Origin: Acanthornis magna
Lineage: Eukaryota > Chordata > Aves > Passeriformes > Acanthizidae
Direction of reading: 5' to 3'
DNA: 64,000 nucleotides
Assembly (NCBI GenBank): GCA_036785705.1
Contig: JAWUZG010000157.1
Coordinates: forward strand, 62,001 to 126,000
Below the pieces are notes generated by a model. That model saw nothing but the letters and a program-made list of their open reading frames with translations. It was not told the origin of the DNA and searched no databases. The translations under genes and the position numbers were made by a program. Numbering within the stretch: the stretch's first letter is position 1; every line of letters starts with the position of its first letter. Positions 51,798 to 64,000 of the stretch are shown here, piece after piece.

Positions 51798-54700
51798 ACT
51801 CGCTGCACTTCCACGGGGCCATCCCAGGGCTCTCAAGGCTCCTCAAGAACACTGAGGGCACACACAACCCCAGCGGCTCCATACGGACATCCCACAAGTC
51901 TCCCATTTGACAAACCTCTCTGCACCGAGATCACGGCCTTCAACAGCCTCTCAGGGCTCACAGCCCACCAGTCTCACGCTGCTAAGGTGCCACCAGCTCA
52001 CAGGCACTCACAGGGGCTCCATGGGGACATCCCTGCACCCTCCATCCTCCTCAAGAGCTGGCAAGTCCCTGACACTCACACTTGCCCCCTGGCCACACTC
52101 CAGCCATCTCCAGGCTGCCAAAGAGCCACGAGGTCCCATCTTGTCACAGGAACTCCCTGGGGACACGCCACAGCTATCCAGCTTTCAAAAGAACACTGAG
52201 CTCACAGGCCATCCCAGGACAGCCATAGGCACACGCCACGAGTCCGCACGCTGCCCAGAAGCCCTGGTGTCACAGGCACTCACTCACAGCACCTCGCTGC
52301 TGATATCCCAGGTGGCTCCACGCTGCTAAAGAGATGTGATGGCACAGGCACTTTTACATCACTCAAAGAATCATAGGAAAACTATCAGGAAAGAAAGATT
52401 TCATGGAAAAGCCACAGCAGGACAAGCTTCCTTGCCAAGCTTCACTCTACCACTTACACCATGCTTAAAGCACAGCGCGGAAAAGCAACAAACAAAAATC
52501 CAGAGTCAATCAATCCAAAATGAAATCAAACCAAAATTATCTATGCCTGTCTGTCCGTGTTTGTGGGGCTGTGTCTCTAAAGAAGAGAAAGGCTCAGGAT
52601 AAGAAGAACATGGCTCAAAGGCTCAAGAGCACTTCCCTTAGGAGCACTTCAACTTGAGCAACATTTCACTTGATAACCCAAATTCAAATCAACAGCTTAG
52701 GGCAGCAACAGCAGTTAAGGGCATTCCAACTGAACTGGACATCAACTACACAACACTTCACTTAGAACTGAGCTGGAACCCAAGACCTCAGCAAAGGATC
52801 CACACAGGCCTTACCATAGCACTGCAGGAACTTCGAGACCTAACTTAGGGACAAACCTAAAGCACTTCTGAATCCACCAGAGCAGCCCCTCTCCCACATT
52901 GCAGAGAGCACATGCACACCTGCACTCCCACAAGCACACAAAGAGGCTCTAGGAGGCAAAATTCCCCTCCAAGCTACTGAAATACTCCTTTCACGTGCCT
53001 TGCCATCTTCGCAGCGGCCAAAGGCTGAGGCCTCCGGGAGCGGCAGGATGGGGGGCCCAGGAGCCGTGCTCCTTCGCGCATCCCCCGAGTGCAGCAAACG
53101 GGACAGCTGCCGGCTGGCAGAGGCCCCACGCACAGGCACTTTGCTGCTCACCGCTGCTGCGGCCCAGCACAGCTGCCAGGGCCTCCTTTGGCACCCCTGC
53201 TTACAGGGCCCCAAGGCATGGCCTTTAGTCACAACAAGCCTTCAGCCTGGCCCCACTTCTCATCGGCAGCTTTCCCTGAACGCGGGACAACACCAATGTG
53301 ATGCCATCCAGGCAAAAACTAATTTCAAAGTCTCAACAACAAGCAAAAAAAGCAGGAGCACCTTAGAACACAGCACTTCCTGGCAGCACACAGCGTTTCT
53401 CAGAAGCTCCACAGCACCTCAGCCCCGCTGCCTTCCTCAAGGCCAAGGCCTCAGCACCATTGCTCATATCATGCTGCAGCCTGAAAAAAGGCCAGGGGGG
53501 GATGCACCAGCACAAGCAGGGAGATCACACCTGCCCACAGGCTCCCCATGCTCACATCCCATGGCATCCCGCGGCTCTCTCACCTTCCAAAGACCTCTGA
53601 GGTCACGGGCTCTCACAGTGCCTCCATCGGGACATCCCACCTGTCTCTAAGTGCTAAGGAGCTCTTTTGCAACTGCCACTCCCTGGCCTTCCAGGGGGAC
53701 ATGCCACGGCTCTCTCTATCTTCCTGAAGAACACACACGACAAGGGCAATGCCAGGGCCTCAAGGGTAACATCCCAGCAATCTGCACGCTGCTAAGGAGC
53801 CACGCTGGCACAGGACCTCACAGGGCATGGCCTGTGACATTCCCTCCCTCTCCCTGCTGCTGGACAGCTGTGATGTCACAGGCACTCACCTCTGGCCCCT
53901 GCAGCCATTCCAGGCCTTTCCATGCTGCCAAAGCGCTCTGATGTCACAGACACGCACTGTGGCTTCATGGCCACATGCCAAGGCTCTCCAGGCTGCAAAA
54001 GAGCCCTTTAGCCACAGGCACTTACACAGGTGCCATGGGCACATCTTAGTGCTCCCTCTGCTCATAGGAACCCCGAGGCCACCAGATATCCTGACGGCTC
54101 CATGGCCACATCCCCAGGCTCTCCAGGCTGCTCAAGAGCTCTGATCTCACCTGCACTCACACAAGCTCCTCGGGGACATCTCTCGCTGCTGTGCTGGCAG
54201 ATTCACACAAAGCCTCCCAGAGCAGCCTGGCCACTGAGTCACGAGGGCCAGAGAGCAGCCCTTGGCTTTCTCAACTCCTTCTCAGAGACACGAGCCTTGG
54301 CGGCAGCTGCATCCAATCCCAGCCTCACACTGTCCCTGCTTTAAGTAACTCTGTCCCGCAGCACTTACAAATGGCCCATCTGATCTATTCCTAGAAAAGC
54401 AGGTCTTCCCTAACACAAATGATTCGACACAAACAACTCAATCCCAATTACTGACCACTCCATAGAAAAGCTAAACCTACTCCTGCGAGGCTACACAGAC
54501 TACAATGGAGTGCACTCGATGAAAACAATAGGAAAGCAGTCATATCTTACAGCAAGCAAAAAAACCCAATTCCCAAGTAGAGCTCCATGGAACTCACCAC
54601 ACCAACACTCCTGGGCAGCTCTCTCTCCCTTCACCACCAAGAGTGCCCTTGCTTGCTGTCCACTTCCCCAGCACGAGCCCTCACACACTCCAAGGAGGAA

Positions 54701-55245
54701 CACGCTAGAAAAACCTCCCCTAGGAAGGGGGACTGACTGCACACTGACACTCTCAAGGGACTGACTGTCAGGCAGACGCCTGCAACTCCCGGCAGCAGCT
54801 CAGCTGCCAAATCTTTGCCTCACTAGCAGCACCTTCATGCAGGCTTCCTTGCCAGAAGGACTTTCAGCAGAATTCAAGGCCAAAACAACACACGCTGGCC
54901 CTCTGAAAGACACCTGGAGACATTTGCAAATAGCACATGCTCCAAGTGCCTGCACCACGTTCCAAGGCAAAGCAGCCGGCCCAAAGCATCCTGCTACAAC
55001 CTCCCAGAGGGCTCCCGACTGCTACACAGCACTCCGCTCAAAAGCACTCCCAGGCCTTCCAGCCTCACAGCCTACAGCCTTCTGCAGAGCCCTGAGCTCA
55101 CCTGCACTCACACACCTACCATGGGCACCTGCCACAGCTCTCCGGCCATGAGAGACAGACCTGTGCTCTCAGGCACTCACAGCCATTCCAAGCTGACATC
55201 CCAGGGCCCTTTCATCTCATCAGGCACCACTGCTATGTCACAGGC
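51798..55245. repeat. Array unit 16 (3,448 bp)
   Basis: It has the 8-bp deletion (junction 55072/55073) with GAGGGCTCC. GGACATCAAC near 52740 is shared only with unit 17, and AAAGAGATG near 52331 with units 10, 17 and 18. Private changes are TCAGCAAAGG near 52789, CTGACGGC near 54093 and GGAAGGGGGAC near 54726. Confidence 0.95.
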
Positions 55246-58200
55246 ACTCGCTGCACTTCCACGGGGCCATCCCAGGGCTCTCAAGGCTCCTCAAGAACAC
55301 TGAGGGCACACACAACCCCAGCGGCTCCATACGGACATCCCACGAGTCTCCCATTTGACAAACCTCTCTGCACCGAGATCACGGCCTTCAACAGCCTCTC
55401 AGGGCTCACAGCCCACCAGTCTCACGCTGCTAAGGTGCCACCAGCTCACAGGCACTCACAGGGGCTCCATGGGGACATCCCTGCACCCTCCATCCTCCTC
55501 AAGAGCTGGCAAGTCCCTGACACTCACACTTGCCCCCTGGCCACACTCCAGCCATCTCCAGGCTGCCAAAGAGCCACGAGGTCCCATCTTGTCACAGGAA
55601 CTCCCTGGGGACACGCCACAGCTATCCAGCTTTCAAAAGAACACTGAGCTCACAGGCCGTCCCAGGACAGCCATAGGCACACGCCAGGAGTCCGCACGCT
55701 GCCCAGAAGCCCTGGTGTCACAGGCACTCACTCACAGCACCTCGCTGCTGATATCCCAGGTGGCTCCACGCTGCTAAAGAGATGTGATGGCACAGGCACT
55801 TTTACATCACTCAAAGAATCATAGGAAAACTATCAGGAAAGAAAGATTTCATGGAAAAGCCACAGCAGGACAAGCTTCCTTGCCAAGCTTCACTCTACCA
55901 CTTACACCATGCTTAAAGCACAGCGCGGAAAAGCAACAAACAAAAATCCAGAGTCAATCAATCCAAAATGAAATCAAACCAAAATTATCTATGCCTGTCT
56001 GTCCGTGTTTGTGGGGCTGTGTCTCTAAAGAAGAGAAAGGCTCAGGATAAGAAGAACATGGCTCAAAGGCTCAAGAGCACTTCCCTTAGGAGCACTTCAA
56101 CTTGAGCAACATTTCACTTGATAACCCAAATTCAAATCAACAGCTTAGGGCAGCAACAGCAGTTAAGGGCATTCCAACTGAACTGGACATCAACTACACA
56201 ACACTTCACTTAGAACTGAGCTGGAACCCAAGACCTCAACAAAGGATCCACACAGGCCTTACCATAGCACTGCAGGAACTTCGAGACCTAACTTAGGGAC
56301 AAACCTAAAGCACTTCTGAATCCACCAGAGCAGCCCCTCTCCCACATTGCAGAGAGCACATGCACACCTGCACTCCCACAAGCACACAAAGAGGCTCTAG
56401 GAGGCAAAATTCCCCTCCAAGCTACTGAAATACTCCTTTCACGTGCCTTGCCATCTTCGCAGCGGCCAAAGGCTGAGGCCTCCGGGAGCGGCAGGATGGG
56501 GGGCCCAGGAGCCGTGCTCCTTCGCGCATCCCCCGAGTGCAGCAAACGGGACAGCTGCCGGCTGGCAGAGGCCCCACGCACAGGCACTTTGCTGCTCACC
56601 GCTGCTGCGGCCCAGCACAGCTGCCAGGGCCTCCTTTGGCATCCCTGCTTACAGGGCCCCAAGGCATGGCCTTTAGTCACAACAAGCCTTCAGCCTGGCC
56701 CCACTTCTCATCGGCAGCTTTCCCTGAACGCGGGACAACACCAATGTGATGCCATCCAGGCAAAAACTAATTTCAAAGTCTCAACAACAAGCAAAAAAAG
56801 CAGGAGCACCTTAGAACACAGCACTTCCTGGCAGCACACAGCGTTTCTCAGAAGCTCCACAGCACCTCAGCCCCGCTGCCTTCCTCAAGGCCAAGGCCTC
56901 AGCACCATTGCTCATATCATGCTGCAGCCTGAAAAAAGGCCAGGGGGGGATGCACCAGCACAAGCAGGGAGATCACACCTGCCCACAGGCTCCCCATGCT
57001 CACATCCCATGGCATCCCGCGGCTCTCTCACCTTCCAAAGACCTCTGAGGTCACGGGCTCTCACAGTGCCTCCATCGGGACATCCCACCTGTCTCTAAGT
57101 GCTAAGGAGCTCTTTTGCAACTGCCACTCCCTGGCCTTCCAGGGGGACATGCCACGGCTCTCTCTATCTTCCTGAAGAACACACACGACAAGGGCAATGC
57201 CAGGGCCTCAAGGGTAACATCCCAGCAATCTGCACGCTGCTAAGGAGCCACGCTGGCACAGGACCTCACAGGGCATGGCCTGTGACATTCCCTCCCTCTC
57301 CCTGCTGCTGGACAGCTGTGATGTCACAGGCACTCACCTCTGGCCCCTGCAGCCATTCCAGGCCTTTCCATGCTGCCAAAGCGCTCTGATGTCACAGACA
57401 CGCACTGTGGCTTCATGGCCACATGCCAAGGCTCTCCAGGCTGCAAAAGAGCCCTTTAGCCACAGGCACTTACACAGGTGCCATGGGCACATCTTAGTGC
57501 TCCCTCTGCTCATAGGAACCCCGAGGCCACCAGATATCCTGGCGGCTCCATGGCCACATCCCCAGGCTCTGTGGGCTGCTCAAGAGCTCTGATCTCACCT
57601 GCACTCACACAAGCTCCTCGGGGACATCTCTCGCTGCTGTGCTGGCAGATTCACACAAAGCCTCCCAGAGCAGCCTGGCCACTGAGTCACGAGGGCCAGA
57701 GAGCAGCCCTTGGCTTTCTCAACTCCTTCTCAGAGACACGAGCCTTGGCGGCAGCTGCATCCAATCCCAGCCTCACACTGTCCCTGCTTTAAGTAACTCT
57801 GTCCCGCAGCACTTACAAATGGCCCATCTGATCTATTCCTAGAAAAGCAGGTCTTCCCTAACACAAATGATTCGACACAAACAACTCAATCCCAATTACT
57901 GACCACTCCATAGAAAAGCTAAACCTACTCCTGCGAGGCTACACAGACTACAATGGAGTGCACTCGATGAAAACAATAGGAAAGCAGTCATATCTTACAG
58001 CAAGCAAAAAAACCCAATTCCCAAGTAGAGCTCCATGGAACTCACCACACCAACACTCCTGGGCAGCTCTCTCTCCCTTCACCACCAAGAGTGCCCTTGC
58101 TTGCTGTCCACTTCCCCAGCACGAGCCCTCACACACTCCAAGGAGGAACACGCTAGAAAAACCTCCCCTAGGAAAGGGGACTGACTGCACATTGACACTC

Positions 58201-58701
58201 TCAAGGGACTGACTGTCAGGCAGACGCCTGCAACTCCCGGCAGCAGCTCAGCTGCCAAATCTTTGCCTCACTAGCAGCACCTTCATGCAGGCTTCCTTGC
58301 CAGAAGGACTTTCAGCAGAATTCAAGGCCAAAACAACACACGCTGGCCCTCTGAAAGACACCTGGAGACATTTGCAAATAGCACATGCTCCAAGTGCCTG
58401 CACCACGTTCCAAGGCAAAGCAGCCGGCCCAAAGCATCCTGCTACAACCTCCCAGGGGGCTCCCGACTGCTACACAGCACTCCGCTCAAAAGCACTCCCA
58501 GGCCTTCCAGCCTCACAGCCCACAGGCCTACAGCCTTCTGCAGAGCCCTGAGCTCACCTGCACTCACACACCTACCATGGGCACCTGCCACAGCTCTCCG
58601 GCCATGAGAGACAGACCTGTGCTCTCAGGCACTCACAGCCATTCCAAGCTGACATCCCAGGGCCCTTTCATCTCATCAGGCACCACTGCTATGTCACAGG
58701 C
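55246..58701. repeat. Array unit 17 (3,456 bp)
   Basis: CG is retained at 55343-55344, one of only three copies that do. It shares GGACATCAAC with unit 16. A private change gives GGCATCCCTGC near 56641. The unit is full length, without the 8-bp deletion. Confidence 0.95.
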
Positions 58702-61700
58702 ACTCGCTGCACTTCCACGGGGCCATCCCAGGGCTCTCAAGGCTCCTCAAGAACACTGAGGGCACACACAACCCCAGCGGCTCCATACGGACATCCCACA
58801 AGTCTCCCATTTGACAAACCTCTCTGCACCGAGATCACGGCCTTCAACAGCCTCTCAGGGCTCACAGCCCACCAGTCTCACGCTGCTAAGGTGCCACCAG
58901 CTCACAGGCACTCACAGGGGCTCCATGGGGACATCCCTGCACCCTCCATCCTCCTCAAGAGCTGGCAAGTCCCTGACACTCACACTTGCCCCCTGGCCAC
59001 ACTCCAGCCATCTCCAGGCTGCCAAAGAGCCACGAGGTCCCATCTTGTCACAGGAACTCCCTGGGGACACGCCACAGCTATCCAGCTTTCAAAAGAACAC
59101 TGAGCTCACAGGCCATCCCAGGACAGCCATAGGCACACGCCACGAGTCCGCACGCTGCCCAGAAGCCCTGGTGTCACAGGCACTCACTCACAGCACCTCG
59201 CTGCTGTTATCCCAGGTGGCTCCACGCTGCTAAAGAGATGTGATGGCACAGGCACTTTTACATCACTCAAAGAATCATAGGAAAACTATCAGGAAAGAAA
59301 GATTTCATGGAAAAGCCACAGCAGGACAAGCTTCCTTGCCAAGCTTCACTCTACCACTTACACCATGCTTAAAGCACAGCGCGGAAAAGCAACAAACAAA
59401 AATCCAGAGTCAATCAATCCAAAATGAAATCAAACCAAAATTATCTATGCCTGTCTGTCCGTGTTTGTGGGGCTGTGTCTCTAAAGAAGAGAAAGGCTCA
59501 GGATAAGAAGAACATGGCTCAAAGGCTCAAGAGCACTTCCCTTAGGAGCACTTCAACTTGAGCAACATTTCACTTGATAACCCAAATTCAAATCAACAGC
59601 TTAGGGCAGCAACAGCAGTTAAGGGCATTCCAACTGAACTGGACTTCAACTACACAACACTTCACTTAGAACTGAGCTGGAACCCAAGACCTCAACAAAG
59701 GATCCACACAGGCCTTACCATAGCACTGCAGGAACTTCGAGACCTAACTTAGGGACAAACCTAAAGCACTTCTGAATCCACCAGAGCAGCCCCTCTCCCA
59801 CATTGCAGAGAGCACATGCACACCTGCACTCCCACAAGCACACAAAGAGGCTCTAGGAGGCAAAATTCCCCTCCAAGCTACTGAAATACTCCTTTCACGT
59901 GCCTTGCCATCTTCGCAGCGGCCAAAGGCTGAGGCCTCCGGGAGCGGCAGGATGGGGGGCCCAGGAGCCGTGCTCCTTCGCGCATCCCCCGAGTGCAGCA
60001 AACGGGACAGCTGCCGGCTGGCAGAGGCCCCACGCACAGGCACTTTGCTGCTCACCGCTGCTGCGGCCCAGCACAGCTGCCAGGGCCTCCTTTGGCACCC
60101 CTGCTTACAGGGCCCCAAGGCATGGCCTTTCGTCACAACAAGCCTTCAGCCTGGCCCCACTTCTCATCGGCAGCTTCCCCTGAACACGGGACAACACCAA
60201 TGTGATGCCATCCAGGCAAAAACTAATTTCAAAGTCTCAACAACAAGCAAAAAAAGCAGGAGCACCTTAGAACACAGCACTTCCTGGCAGCACACAGCGT
60301 TTCTCAGAAGCTCCACAGCACCTCAGCCCCGCTGCCTTCCTCAAGGCCAAGGCCTCAGCACCATTGCTCATATCATGCTGCAGCCTGAAAAAAGGCCAGG
60401 GGGGGATGCACCAGCACAAGCAGGGAGATCACACCTGCCCACAGGCTCCCCATGCTCACATCCCATGGCATCCCGCGGCTCTCTCACCTTCCAAAGACCT
60501 CTGAGGTCACGGGCTCTCACAGTGCCTCCATCGGGACATCCCACCTGTCTCTAAGTGCTAAGGAGCTCTTTTGCAACTGCCACTCCCTGGCCTTCCAGGG
60601 GGACATGCCACGGCTCTCTCTATCTTCCTGAAGAACACACACGACAAGGGCAATGCCAGGGCCTCAAGGGTAACATCCCAGCAATCTGCACGCTGCTAAG
60701 GAGCCACGCTGGCACAGCAACTCACAGGGCATGGCCTGTGACATTCCCTCCCTCTCCCTGCTGCTGGACAGCTGTGATGTCACAGGCACTCACCTCTGGC
60801 CCCTGCAGCCATTCCAGGCCTTTCCATGCTGCCAAAGCGCTCTGATGTCACAGACACGCACTGTGGCTTCATGGCCACATGCCAAGGCTCTCCAGGCTGC
60901 AAAAGAGCCCTTTAGCCACAGGCACTTACACAGGTGCCATGGGCACATCTTAGTGCTCCCTCTGCTCATAGGAACCCCGAGGCCACCAGATATCCTGGCG
61001 GCTCCATGGCCACATCCCCAGGCTCTGTGGGCTGCTCAAGAGCTCTGATCTCACCTGCACTCACACAAGCTCCTCGGGGACATCTCTCGCTGCTGTGCTG
61101 GCAGATTCACACAAAGCCTCCCAGAGCAGCCTGGCCACTGAGTCACGAGGGCCAGAGAGCAGCCCTTGGCTTTCTCAACTCCTTCTCAGAGACACGAGCC
61201 TTGGCGGCAGCTGCATCCAATCCCAGCCTCACACTGTCCCTGCTTTAAGTAACTCTGTCCCGCAGCACTTACAAATGGCCCATCTGATCTATTCCTAGAA
61301 AAGCAGGTCTTCCCTAACACAAATGATTCGACACAAACAACTCAATCCCAATTACTGACCACTCCATAGAAAAGCTAAACCTACTCCTGCGAGGCTACAC
61401 AGACTACAATGGAGTGCACTCGATGAAAACAATAGGAAAGCAGTCATATCTTACAGCAAGCAAAAAAACCCAATTCCCAAGTAGAGCTCCATGGAACTCA
61501 CCACACCAACACTCCTGGGCAGCTCTCTCTCCCTTCACCACCAAGAGTGCCCTTGCTTGCTGTCCACTTCCCCAGCACGAGCCCTCACACACTCCAAGGA
61601 GGAACACGCTAGAAAAACCTCCCCTAGGAAAGGGGACTGACTGCACATTGACACTCTCAAGGGACTGACTGTCAGGCAGACGCCTGCAACTCCCAGCAGC

Positions 61701-62157
61701 AGCTCAGCTGCCAAATCTTCGCCTCACTAGCAGCACCTTCATGCAGGCTTCCTTGCCAGAAGGACTTTCAGCAGAATTCAAGGCCAAAACAACACACGCT
61801 GGCCCTCTGAAAGACACCTGGAGACATTTGCAAATAGCACATGCTCCAAGTGCCTGCACCACGTTCCAAGGCAAAGCAGCCGGCCCAAAGCATCCTGCTA
61901 CAACCTCCCAGGGGGCTCCCGACTGCTACACAGCACTCCGCTCAAAAGCACTCCCAGGCCTTCCAGCCTCACAGCCCACAGGCCTACAGCCTTCTGCAGA
62001 GCCCTGAGCTCACCTGCACTCACACACCTACCATGGGCACCTGCCACAGCTCTCCGGCCATGAGAGACAGACCTGTGCTCTCAGGCACTCACAGCCATTC
62101 CAAGCTGACATCCCAGGGCCCTTTCATCTCATCAGGCACCACTGCTATGTCACAGGC
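58702..62157. repeat. Array unit 18 (3,456 bp)
   Basis: Block B mixes haplotypes: CCTGAAG near 60629 is followed by GCAACTC near 60717, a pairing not seen in other copies. CTCCCAGCAG near 61693 recurs only in units 4 and 5. Private changes are CTGTTATCC near 59204, which removes the EcoRV-type site, and GAACACGGG near 60183. Confidence 0.95.
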
Positions 62158-64000
62158 ACTCGCTGCACTTCCACGGGGCCATCCCAGGGCTCTCAAGGCT
62201 CCTCAAGAACACTGAGGGCACACACAACCCCAGCGGCTCCATACGGACATCCCACAAGTCTCCCATTTGACAAACCTCTCTGCACCGAGATCACGGCCTT
62301 CAACAGCCTCTCAGGGCTCACAGCCCACCAGTCTCACGCTGCTAAGGTGCCACCAGCTCACAGGCACTCACAGGGGCTCCATGGGGACATCCCTGCACCC
62401 TCCATCCTCCTCAAGAGCTGGCAAGTCCCTGACACTCACACTTGCCCCCTGGCCACACTCCAGCCATCTCCAGGCTGCCAAAGAGCCACGAGGTCCCATC
62501 TTGTCACAGGAACTCCCTGGGGACACGCCACAGCTATCCAGCTTTCAAAAGAACACTGAGCTCACAGGCCATCCCAGGACAGCCATAGGCACACGCCACG
62601 AGTCCGCACGCTGCCCAGAAGCCCTGGTGTCACAGGCACTCACTCACAGCACCTCGCTGCTGATATCCCAGGTGGCTCCACGCTGCTAAAGACATGTGAT
62701 GGCACAGGCACTTTTACATCACTCAAAGAATCATAGGAAAACTATCAGGAAAGAAAGATTTCATGGAAAAGCCACAGCAGGACAAGCTTCCTTGCCAAGC
62801 TTCACTCTACCACTTACACCATGCTTAAAGCACAGCGCGGAAAAGCAACAAACAAAAATCCAGAGTCAATCAATCCAAAATGAAATCAAACCAAAATTAT
62901 CTATGCCTGTCTGTCCGTGTTTGTGGGGCTGTGTCTCTAAAGAAGAGAAAGGCTCAGGATAAGAAGAACATGGCTCAAAGGCTCAAGAGCACTTCCCTTA
63001 GGAGCACTTCAACTTGAGCAACATTTCACTTGATAACCCAAATTCAAATCAACAGCTTAGGGCAGCAACAGCAGTTAAGGGCATTCCAACTGAACTGGAC
63101 TTCAACTACACAACACTTCACTTAGAACTGAGCTGGAACCCAAGACCTCAACAAAGGATCCACACAGGCCTTACCATAGCACTGCAGGAACTTCGAGACC
63201 TAACTTAGGGACAAACCTAAAGCACTTCTGAATCCACCAGAGCAGCCCCTCTCCCACATTGCAGAGAGCACATGCACACCTGCACTCCCACAAGCACACA
63301 AAGAGGCTCTAGGAGGCAAAATTCCCCTCCAAGCTACTGAAATACTCCTTTCACGTGCCTTGCCATCTTCGCAGCGGCCAAAGGCTGAGGCCTCCGGGAG
63401 CGGCAGGATGGGGGGCCCAGGAGCCGTGCTCCTTCGCGCATCCCCCGAGTGCAGCAAACGGGACAGCTGCCGGCTGGCAGAGGCCCCACGCACAGGCACT
63501 TTGCTGCTCACCGCTGCTGCGGCCCAGCACAGCTGCCAGGGCCTCCTTTGGCACCCCTGCTTACAGGGCCCCAAGGCATGGCCTTTAGTCACAACAAGCC
63601 TTCAGCCTGGCCCCACTTCTCATCGGCAGCTTTCCCTGAACGCGGGACAACACCAATGTGATGCCATCCAGGCAAAAACTAATTTCAAAGTCTCAACAAC
63701 AAGCAAAAAAAGCAGGAGCACCTTAGAACACAGCACTTCCTGGCAGCACACAGCGTTTCTCAGAAGCTCCACAGCACCTCAGCCCCGCTGCCTTCCTCAA
63801 GGCCAAGGCCTCAGCACCATTGCTCATATCATGCTGCAGCCTGAAAAAAGGCCAGGGGGGGATGCACCAGCACAAGCAGGGAGATCACACCTGCCCACAG
63901 GCTCCCCATGCTCACATCCCATGGCATCCCGCGGCTCTCTCACCTTCCAAAGACCTCTGAGGTCACGGGCTCTCACAGTGCCTCCATCGGGACATCCCAC
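62158..64000. repeat. Array unit 19, 5' 1,843 bp, cut by window end
   Basis: Only the first 1,843 bp are in the window, ending inside minisatellite block B. Visible variants are CA at the 5' CpG site, CCATCCC and CACGAGTCC, with AAAGACATG rather than the AAAGAGATG of units 16-18. Nothing suggests the array stops here. Confidence 0.95.

Larger units (their letters stand above)
1..64000. repeat. Macrosatellite array, ~3.456-kb unit, 18.5 copies
   Basis: The same sequence recurs head to tail with no interruption and no inverted copy. Taking the first window base as phase zero, units start at 1, 3456, 6912, 10360, 13816, 17271, 20718, 24170, 27626, 31078, 34534, 37990, 41446, 44894, 48350, 51798, 55246, 58702 and 62158. 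The commonest length is 3,456 bp; others are fully explained by three small indels. Copies differ by scattered single-base changes, mostly CpG transitions. The plus strand is visibly richer in C and A than in G and T throughout. Open frames are short, overlap in several frames and are broken by indels, so I annotate no CDS. The array reaches both window edges, so its true size is unknown. Family identity is not recognised; macrosatellite is a structural label. Confidence 0.98.

Overview
The whole window is one tandem array. A single unit of about 3.456 kb repeats head to tail from the first base to the last: 18 complete copies (3,447, 3,448, 3,452, 3,455 or 3,456 bp) and the first 1,843 bp of a nineteenth. 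No flanking single-copy DNA is present, so neither array edge is visible. I find no convincing protein-coding gene, rRNA, tRNA, CRISPR array or intact mobile element. The short open frames that recur once per unit on both strands are by-products of a homogenised, stop-poor repeat.

The content points to a eukaryotic, probably vertebrate, satellite or macrosatellite. The unit is kilobase-sized, lacks operon-like or bacterial features, and varies between copies mainly by CpG-to-TpG/CpA changes, the mark of cytosine methylation in a germ line. A bird is plausible, but that is an impression and not something I can prove from the sequence.

Each unit has five parts. (1) Minisatellite block A, about ten degenerate ~68-bp monomers, spans each unit junction. 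(2) A ~650-bp non-repetitive stretch begins with an A-rich part. (3) A ~300-bp CpG-dense block opens with a canonical E-box, CACGTG. (4) Minisatellite block B is about ten more monomers of the same ~68-bp family. (5) A second non-repetitive stretch of ~0.9 kb completes the unit. The repeat is therefore hierarchical: 68-bp monomers inside a 3.456-kb unit, and locally a 6.908-kb two-unit pattern (units 7-8 and 9-10).

Three indels explain every unit length: a 1-bp A deletion beside a G7 run (units 1, 5, 6), an 8-bp deletion between GCC repeats (units 3, 6, 7, 9, 13, 15, 16) and a net +4-bp hairpin-forming replacement (units 7, 9). Diagnostic substitutions form a mosaic of blocks, as expected from unequal exchange and gene conversion. 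The most interesting signal is that the E-box and the CpG core beside it are unchanged in all 19 copies while CpGs elsewhere decay. That makes the block a candidate repeated regulatory element.
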